From Teratosphaeria epicoccoides (lineage: Eukaryota > Ascomycota > Dothideomycetes > Mycosphaerellales > Teratosphaeriaceae), in the NCBI GenBank assembly GCA_021401465.1, contig JADDMT010000136.1, positions 1 through 64,000 on the forward strand: a stretch of DNA of 64,000 bases, written 5' to 3'. Both the position numbers and the translations under genes were made by a program. Shown here one piece after another: positions 57,523 to 64,000 of this stretch. The notes below the pieces were generated by a model that made no database searches, was not told the origin of the DNA, and saw only the letters and a list, made by a program, of their open reading frames with translations. Positions within the stretch are counted from its first letter, which is position 1, and every line of letters starts with the position of its first letter.

Positions 57523-57890
57523 CTTCACATCGCACGGCCTGATGTTGGGGACGAGGGCAAGGCACAATGCCTTCAACGCCCTCGTAGCCGGATCTTGGGA
57601 TGGAATTTAATGGTGATCTGTTGTTGACAAGCAATGTAAGATCATTCTGCTGCCTAACATGTGGGTGATTCGGGCAGGGCTGAGCCGATTTACCTTCTGC
57701 CCTCGGGTCCTTCTCGGGTCCTTCCGGTGTTTTGAATCGGGGCGAGCAAACACCTAGAGGTGACCTGAGTCATCACTTTTAATGATGTTGCATACAACAG
57801 TTGATACCAGAACATGAATTGCTGACAGGCACCACATATCGGAAGCGCGAAGACCGTATCCAATATCGTGAGTTGGCATACACGATCACC
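57523..57890. promoter_or_regulatory. Divergent promoter between membrane protein and LSM4 genes
   Basis: The spacer is 368 bp. It contains a direct repeat, GGTCCTTCTCGGGTCCTTCCGG, split around 57,708. No TATA box is evident. Confidence 0.4.
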
Positions 57891-58391
57891 ATGGTGAGTC
57901 TCTCGCGACAATTCGGCTGCAATCTCGAGCTCATTATGCAGGCACTGATGCGCCTCTCTAGCTTCCTCTCGGCCTGCTGACGGCGGCGCAAGGCCATCCT
58001 ATGCTCGTGGAGCTCAAGAATGGCGAGACATTGAACGGACACTTGGTCAATTGCGATACGTACATGAACCTGACCCTGAAAGAGGTGGTGCAGACAAGTC
58101 CGGATGGCGACAAATTCTTCAGGCTGCCAGAATGCTATGTACGAGGGAATAACGTACGTGAAGAATGAGCAGTTGAATTCGTTGTTTCTGTGAGCTAATG
58201 GTACTCAGATCAAATACCTACGAGTGCCAGACGAGATCGTGGACATTGTCAAGGAGCAGCATCAGAGCCAACAGTCGCAACGCGGCGGACGAGGAGGCAT
58301 GCAGCAGAGAGGCGACCATGGTGGGCGAGGTGACAGAGGTCGCGGTGGAGGGAGAGGTGGACGTGGTAGAGGTAGGGGCCGAGGCGGTTGA
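57891..58391 (+). CDS. LSM4: LSM4, U6 snRNP/mRNA-decay Lsm protein
   Basis: Three exons give 125 residues: 57891-57893 (the ATG alone), 57962-58153 and 58209-58391. The first intron starts with GTGAGT immediately after ATG and ends CTCTCTAG. The spliced start reads MLPLGLLTAAQGHPMLVELK, the hallmark N-terminus of LSM4. The Sm1 motif (VELKNGETLNGHLVNCDTYMNL) and Sm2 motif (CYVRGNNIKYLRVPD) are intact, and the tail is an RGG domain (GRGDRGRGGGRGG). The protein joins the Lsm1-7 and Lsm2-8 rings in mRNA decay and U6 binding. Confidence 0.93.
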
Positions 58392-59130
58392 GCGCGATCA
58401 ATAGTGGACTACAGCGAGTACAGAAGGTCATGCCACGCCCCACGACGCGTCTCGACACCTTCCAGGCATACTGAAAATGCAGAGATCGCTGCTGAATGCT
58501 ATACTCAGGACTGGAATATGCGTGTGGACGGACTTCAGCGGAAGGTCTGGCTTGGACACTCCTAGGCAGGCAAATGGTCGCCTGAGGTGGGTCACTGCAG
58601 CCAGTCATCGATTGCCAAGGCGCAGTCATTTGATGATGTCTGCGGTAGTAGTCGAGCATGAGCTCTGCGTTTGCGTTTGACCAGGTCAAACTTCCAGAGC
58701 TTGTTTACTTGAGGCTTATCCTCTATGTCTGCTGTGGTTGACATACAGCGCTCAAGAAATCGTCGAATTAGTTTGGCACATCGACAATGATCATGCATGG
58801 TGTAGAATGCCTCAAGGTGGCGCGATGGGCTCTGCAAGAATTATCTGATGGAGCAGTGCCTGCAATTGATCCCAAGAGCTCGCAAGGAAGCTGAAGGCAA
58901 ATCTCTCTCAGCCCTGACGAAATTCCAGCAAGCGTATTTTAAGCATGGGTATCATATGGGATTAAATTCGTCTCTTGCAGCAAGTGCAGCGCCGGCAAAT
59001 AATCGTAAGCAAAGCTGATGACATCAGTAATTGCATGTGAAAGTGCGATGAAGTCGAGCCCCACCAGCCTTCCACCTCCAGTCTGCATCTCATCTATGCA
59101 CTCTTCCACCTTCGTATTCTGAGTTCAACA
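58392..59130. other. Intergenic region upstream of methyltransferase-like gene
   Basis: No frame above about 80 codons has coding character. The right end (about 59,040-59,130) is pyrimidine-rich leader-like sequence. No repeat or RNA gene was seen. Confidence 0.5.
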
Positions 59131-60511
59131 ATGCCTTCCATCCCTCGGAAAGCCCAATGCGACGATAGCAAGACCTTCGATCCAGACACGTACTTTGACA
59201 AATGGGCAAAAGAAGAAATCCAACCGCCGTACGACAATGACTTCAGGAAATTCATTTACAAGACTTTTGGGCTAGATGCCAGGGACGACTATGGTTATAT
59301 CGCGCAGCAGGCGGAGGTGACGCTGTTGCATGCACAAACGGTAGTAGAGATGGGTGGGCAGGGCGGCCTGCATGCGTGGTACTTTGATGGAGACGGCCAG
59401 AGGGTAAGTGGGCTCGTTGTGTTTTGCAGGCAGGACGAAAGCTGCTGGCTTGCGAGGGAAAAGTTGATGCAGTCTGCATTGAGATGCTGCTCATCCATCT
59501 CCACTGCAGCCAACGATCTGACTGTCCAGACAAACACTACCTCCATTCTTACCACACATTGATTGATCGGTATGGACAGTACGGTTGAGACTTCGCGTAC
59601 CACAGAGATCACCACCACCGACCGCAGAAGATATAGCGAAATACACCGATATCTTTCGTCCTACGACCATGACACAGAAAGCACTAAACGGTTTCGCAAG
59701 CAACGCCAAGAAAGAGTCGATACGATTCGACATTGGAAAGCACCTGCAATCGAAGTATCATCCCCCGAGGCTGGAGGAGAAGCTGGTTGTGAGCAGATGC
59801 AAGGCGCACACCAATCCCTACTTTGACGTCTGGGCGTGGTCATGCCAGAATCTCGAATGGGGTGGGCCAGAGGAAGGCACGGTCAAGGTGCGACACAGCC
59901 ATGCAATACTGCCGGTTCTGTACCATCATTTCGGCTGCGTATGTCCTTCCTACGAGTCTCTCGAGCTCATACGACAGGTCGCGAAGGGGCGCAGGGTTGT
60001 GGACCTGGGTAGTGGGAGTGGGTACTGGACATACATGCTCCGCCGCATGCAAGCTAAGAGCAAGAATGAGAAGAAGCTGGAAGTCTTGCCCATCGACAAC
60101 GGTACGAGCGAGTGGAGAGTCATGTGGGTCGGAGACACGGTCGAAGCCGACGGTGAGAAGTGGCTGCAGCAGAATCGCGGAGCAGAGTCCGACGTGCTGT
60201 TGCTAGTATACCCGATGGTGGGTACAGAGTTTACGAGCAGGATGATCAAGGCATACCGTGAGTCTGCTTACTTCTTGCTACTGCAGAAACGAGAAATGCT
60301 GGGATACTTTAGCTGACGTTTATCTGTAGGTGGGTCGACGATCGTGTGCGCTGGCGCACAGAACGCCTCGGGCTTCACGGCATTTGCGAAGGAGACGATT
60401 GCGGAATGGATGGTAAGGGAGATGAAGGGCTGGCAGATGGTGCTGCAGATCCCGTTGCCGAGCTTCGCGGCGAAAGATGAGGCGTTATTCATCTTCGAGA
60501 AGACGGGGTAG
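59131..60511 (+). CDS. Methyltransferase-like protein, frame interrupted twice
   Basis: The start is at 59131 (MPSIPRKAQC). Coding character continues in three frames: 59131-59403, 59430 to about 59569, and about 59590-60257, then a normal 72-nt intron (GTGAGT...CTGTAG) and 60330-60511. A class I SAM-binding motif (VVDLGSGSGYWTYML) and a C-terminal FIFEKTG strand suggest a Rossmann-fold methyltransferase. The substrate is unknown and I recognise no named family. The first two breaks could be spliced as GT-AG introns of only 26 and 20 nt, too short for ordinary fungal splicing, or they may be single-base frameshifts. The gene is next to the right repeat block and may be recently disabled. The start and both ends are well supported. 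Confidence 0.65.
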
Positions 60512-61011
60512 AAGATGTTCGAGACTCATTGCTACTCAATCGGGAAAATGCTGCTGAGCCGTCAGAGGATCCTTGATGGCATGCGTTGACAAGACTTGAA
60601 CTCCAGGGACGGGGAAAGCCCCGCAATGGTTCGGCGGCATGACATAGCATGACTTATCGTGCGGGGACTTTAGTATCCTTTAGATGTCAAAAAATATGAG
60701 CCATCTGTCGATCGGTGATAACACACACTTACTAGATAGATAGATAAATCCAGATACTGTTCTATCTCCTGTAGAGGAGCATGTAGTACATACTATATAC
60801 TTTTCTAGAGAGGAAAAGCTTAGGGCTAGAGGCCCCTAGCTAAAAAAACCTCTTATATTCCTTCTATCTTTATAGGTTAGTACTCTACTCTCTATAGTAT
60901 ACACTTCTTTTAAATAAATATAGATTTAGTAGAAGTCCTTCCTTTTACTAGGTCCTAATCCTTTCTCCTCCTCTATCTTTTAAAGCTTTTCTCCCTTTAT
61001 AAAGGAGAAAC
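60512..61011. other. Edge of right repeat block
   Basis: The gene flank runs to about 60,715. AT-rich sequence with TAGATAGATAGATA and other TA-rich strings then begins abruptly, consistent with heavily RIP-mutated repeat of unknown family. No coding frame is visible. Confidence 0.6.
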
Positions 61012-61144
61012 TAATACAGATGTATATACTATATAATATGAAAATATCTCGTAGTATAACAGAGTAATCTAACCTTTTAATAGGTATAAGATAGCACTAC
61101 TTTCTACTTATTATAGAGGTAGTGCTAAAGGTACTTATAACCCC
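61012..61144 (-). repeat. Inverted partial family B LTR
   Basis: This 133-bp stretch is the reverse complement of the last third of the B LTR (compare 1430-1572). It ends at ACCCCTGA, where a complete plus-strand B LTR begins. It looks like an older LTR fragment that a later B element inserted into, making a head-to-head pair. Confidence 0.75.
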
Positions 61145-61504
61145 TGATATAGTTAATACTAGGGGGCTATTAGAGCTACATAGGTTCTAATGCCTACCCT
61201 TAGTATGTAGTAACCCTGCTACATATAGTAAGGGGGTCCTTTATACATATGTTAGCTTGTATGTTATCTAAGTAGGATTAATAGTTAACATAGGATGCCC
61301 CTATGTCGCTAACCCTATAATACCCCTACAGGGATAGGCTTAGACATGCTTTCCCTAATTAAGGGGCGTCAGGGGTTCTAAGTACCTCTAGCGCTACCTC
61401 TGTAATAAGCAGAAAGTAGTACTATCTTATACCTATTAAAAGGTCAGATTACTCTGTTATACTACAAGATATTTTCATATCATATAGCATATATATCTAT
61501 ATTA
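61145..61504 (+). repeat. Family B LTR, 5' LTR of right-hand copy
   Basis: A 360-bp LTR, collinear with 7613-7972 and the reverse complement of 1440-1799. It carries many more C to T and G to A changes than those copies, for example TGATATAG for TGATACGG at the start, and ends ATATTA. The internal leader GTTCTGCTTTCTCCC follows directly. Confidence 0.9.
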
Positions 61505-64000
61505 GTTCTGCTTTCTCCCCCCTGCTTTGTAGTCTAGTAGAGAATAGTACAATATGTCTAGAGTACTATAAACTTGTAACTAACGCGTAGCGAGTACTAT
61601 CCTAAGCGCCTATAACAGCGAAGCTAGCCTAAGTAACTAGCCTATAGAAGTACCCCCTGCGAGCGACACTATATTAAGCGACAGTTCTACTAGAGGCTAA
61701 TTACATAGTAGACAAGGTAATAGACCCCCTACATAGGGACTATAGCTAACCCTAACTATCGACCTAGCCCTTATAGCCATGATTGTTAATTAGGTCGCGA
61801 ACTACCTTACAAACTAGAGCTAGAGCCGCACTACTTCTAGTAGCGACAACAGTGAGGACGACGAAGACGTCGCTATAAGTAGTACTAATAAACTAGTAGA
61901 CGAAGAAATCTAGCAAGATTTTATACTAGGGACCTATAAAGACAACATACTAGCAGGTATAGACTCTCTGTATGTGCCTGCAAATCTAGTGCCTAAATTC
62001 AGGGCCATAGTAGGCTAACTAGGAGGTAGTCGTAACGCATGTAACCTGAAGCTATTTAAGGGAGATACCTTAAAGGAGGCTCGAACTTTCTTGTAGGTAT
62101 ATAAGGCAGTTTTTGTGCTTAACCTACATGGATATTCTATAGAGGGCAAACAAGTCGCCTTTAGTATAATGTAGCTCGAAGAGGATAAAGAACCTCGTAA
62201 TAATTAGCATAAGTAGTATAATCTTATGTAGGTCTATAATAGAACGTATACATAGGCGGACTTTCGCTAGTTCTATGTTAACTAGGTCAAGGATCTAGGG
62301 AACCGCGCCCTTACTATGTCTGTTAAGTATGAGAAGGCTAAGTAGGGGAAGGGACAAACTACCTCTAGCTTCGCTACCTACCTCGCTACACTCGAGAGAC
62401 AGATGCTACCCTATACTAAGACATAACGTATATAGCACCTACTTGTCAAACTTAATGACAATCTTCAGAACATAATCATGACTTTTCATGAACTTCTAAC
62501 AACTTGGCAAGACCTCGTGTCCCTTACGACATGTATAGAGATTACCTTGAAGCAAAATAGAAAATCAGGCGGCAAGGATAATAAGCGTCTAAGCCCTAAG
62601 GATCTACTAAAGGGCCGCTATTACAAGCGCCCTAAGGGTTACATCTAACGCGGTAGTTCATTCTAGAGGAGCAAGCCCTCTAAGCCTAAAGATAGTAGCG
62701 AGAAGCCTCTAAGTAGCTACTACATCTGTAGAGCGAGGGACTACTAGGCGGCTCGCTACCCTAAACGAAGTAATAGGAAGAAGGTAAGTAAGGTGTCTGA
62801 AACCTCCCTAGAGAGGAGGCGGAAGAAGGACAAGCCTAAGACAACCGAATAGCTACTGCGGGTATCTAAGCTGTCTGTCACTAATAGTGTAGACTCGTGG
62901 CCTGCCTAGCGCCTATCTAGTGCGGTCTAAGTTAATAGCTCGCTTAAGCTAGTAGACTGTATATTAGACAACCTTGTAGAGGTTAACGTGATATCCTAGC
63001 AGGTAATTATACGGCTTAGTTTAAAGCCGATCCTAGGAGCCCTGCTGCCTACCATGAAGTCCTTTTAAGGCGAAGGCGTAGCGGCTTAAGGCGCGTACAA
63101 CGTATACCTCTAACTCGCGGACTCCTCAGGAGAAGTACGCGAGACTAACAAAGTCTTCTACACTAAAGACGTTCCTGATAAGGAGCTCCTACTTAGCTGC
63201 CCTTAGCGCTACAAGCAGGGAGTTGTTATTAATAGAGCTACTAACAATTAGTTCTACAGCTCTATAGGCAAAGTTCCTGTAGTAAGGATACGTGACACAC
63301 ATAGCTTCTACAAGGACATAAAGAAGGTCTAATGCATGTATGTAGTCTACATACAGAACGTTAAGGAAGACATTACCCTTCTGCCTAAGTTAGAGGAATA
63401 CGCCGATATTTTCGACGTAGAGGCTACGGCCTATGCCTAGGCCCTAGACGCGGAACATGCGATTAACCTTAAGGAGGGTTACAATCCTCCGCATCGACCT
63501 CTATACCCTATGTTAGAATCGTAGCTCGAAACACTTCGAGACTACCTCTACAAGGCGCAAAGAAACGCGTAGATCCGACGAAGCGACAGCGAGGCTAGAG
63601 CGTTAGTTATGTTTGTCCTAAAGAAGGATAATATACTCCGCCTATACGTTAACTATAGGGGCCTTAACGCGGTAACTTAGAAGAACTGCTACTCCCTACT
63701 ACTTATTAGCGAGACGCTTGACTGCCTTAGTTACGCTGCTATCTTCTTGTCTATCGACTTAAAGGACGCCTACTACTAGATACTAATCCGAAAGGGCGAC
63801 AAGTAGAAGACTACGTTCTGAATGTAGTATAGACACTTTAAGTATATAGTAATGCCATTTAGCTTAACTTACGTACTAGCGACATTCTAAGCGTATATTA
63901 ACTAGGCCCTAGCCGGCCTTGTTAACACCTGCTACGTAGTATATTTAGACTATATACTAGTCTACTCTGACTTAAAGGAGGAGTATATTTAGCATCTAAG
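61505..64000 (+). pseudogene. Family B gag-protease-RT, RIP-degraded, runs off the window
   Basis: A plus-strand polyprotein frame shows gag (about 61,790-62,800) with a zinc knuckle near 62,727-62,765 (its second Cys region degraded) and a degraded protease near 62,945. Reverse transcriptase runs from about 63,600 (YVNYRGLNAVT, IDLKDAYY, VMPFSLTY) to a YLDD-box equivalent, now YLDY, near 63,945. Stops occur at expected Trp and Gln codons. Integrase and the 3' LTR lie beyond 64,000. The layout is that of a Ty3/gypsy element of the Tf1/sushi-like branch. Confidence 0.85.

Noticed and set aside
1..64000. tRNA genes, rRNA and CRISPR arrays
   Set aside because: No cloverleaf with a GGTTCGA-type T-loop, no rRNA-like sequence and no spaced direct repeats were seen by eye. 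A dedicated tRNA search could still find one in the gaps.

Overview
The window is nuclear DNA of a filamentous ascomycete. The genes carry short GT-AG introns (about 50-110 nt), and the set is typical of Pezizomycotina: a Zn(II)2Cys6 regulator, a fungal P450, an SSH4-type Rsp5 adaptor and a RAD5-like ATPase. The retrotransposons carry RIP-like CpA to TpA damage. A Dothideomycete is my best guess, but that is inference from general gene style.

Layout. Positions 1 to about 12,480 and about 60,715 to 64,000 are decayed Ty3/gypsy LTR retrotransposons, full of TAG/TAA stops where Gln (CAG/CAA) or Trp (TGG) codons are expected. Two families are present. Family A is a chromovirus with a chromodomain and an LTR of about 330-360 bp. 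Family B has a 360-bp LTR starting TGATACGG. On the left, one B copy sits inside an A copy: the same 5-bp target duplication (GAATC) lies at both outer B LTR edges and the A pol frame resumes across it. The A halves now point in opposite directions, so the block has been rearranged. Both families carry an antisense Cys-rich ORF between pol and the 3' LTR. A third such ORF lies at 11,740-12,445.

The gene island (about 12.5-60.7 kb) holds, in order: a macrodomain protein; a SNF2/RING ATPase (RAD5/HLTF-like); mitochondrial ribosomal protein mL44, sharing a 149-bp divergent promoter with a small mitochondrial membrane protein that resembles a complex I accessory subunit; a GFA-domain protein lacking an ATG start; an MFS sugar porter, a divergent Zn2Cys6 regulator and a CYP53-like P450 (possible mini-cluster); an SSH4-like SPRY adaptor; cullin 1; MIA40, divergent from thiamine pyrophosphokinase; transportin (Kap104); an ankyrin pseudogene; mitochondrial uS4m (NAM9), divergent from a La protein with an in-frame stop; CTF18, divergent from a BTB protein; a type I membrane protein, divergent from LSM4; and a methyltransferase-like gene with two frame breaks.

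Most of the island is housekeeping: mitochondrial translation and import, SCF ubiquitination, nuclear import, RNA metabolism and replication. The likely accessory functions are the transporter/regulator/P450 trio and the degenerate ankyrin gene. Splice sites were assigned by eye from consensus and frame continuity. No tRNA, rRNA or CRISPR array was found.
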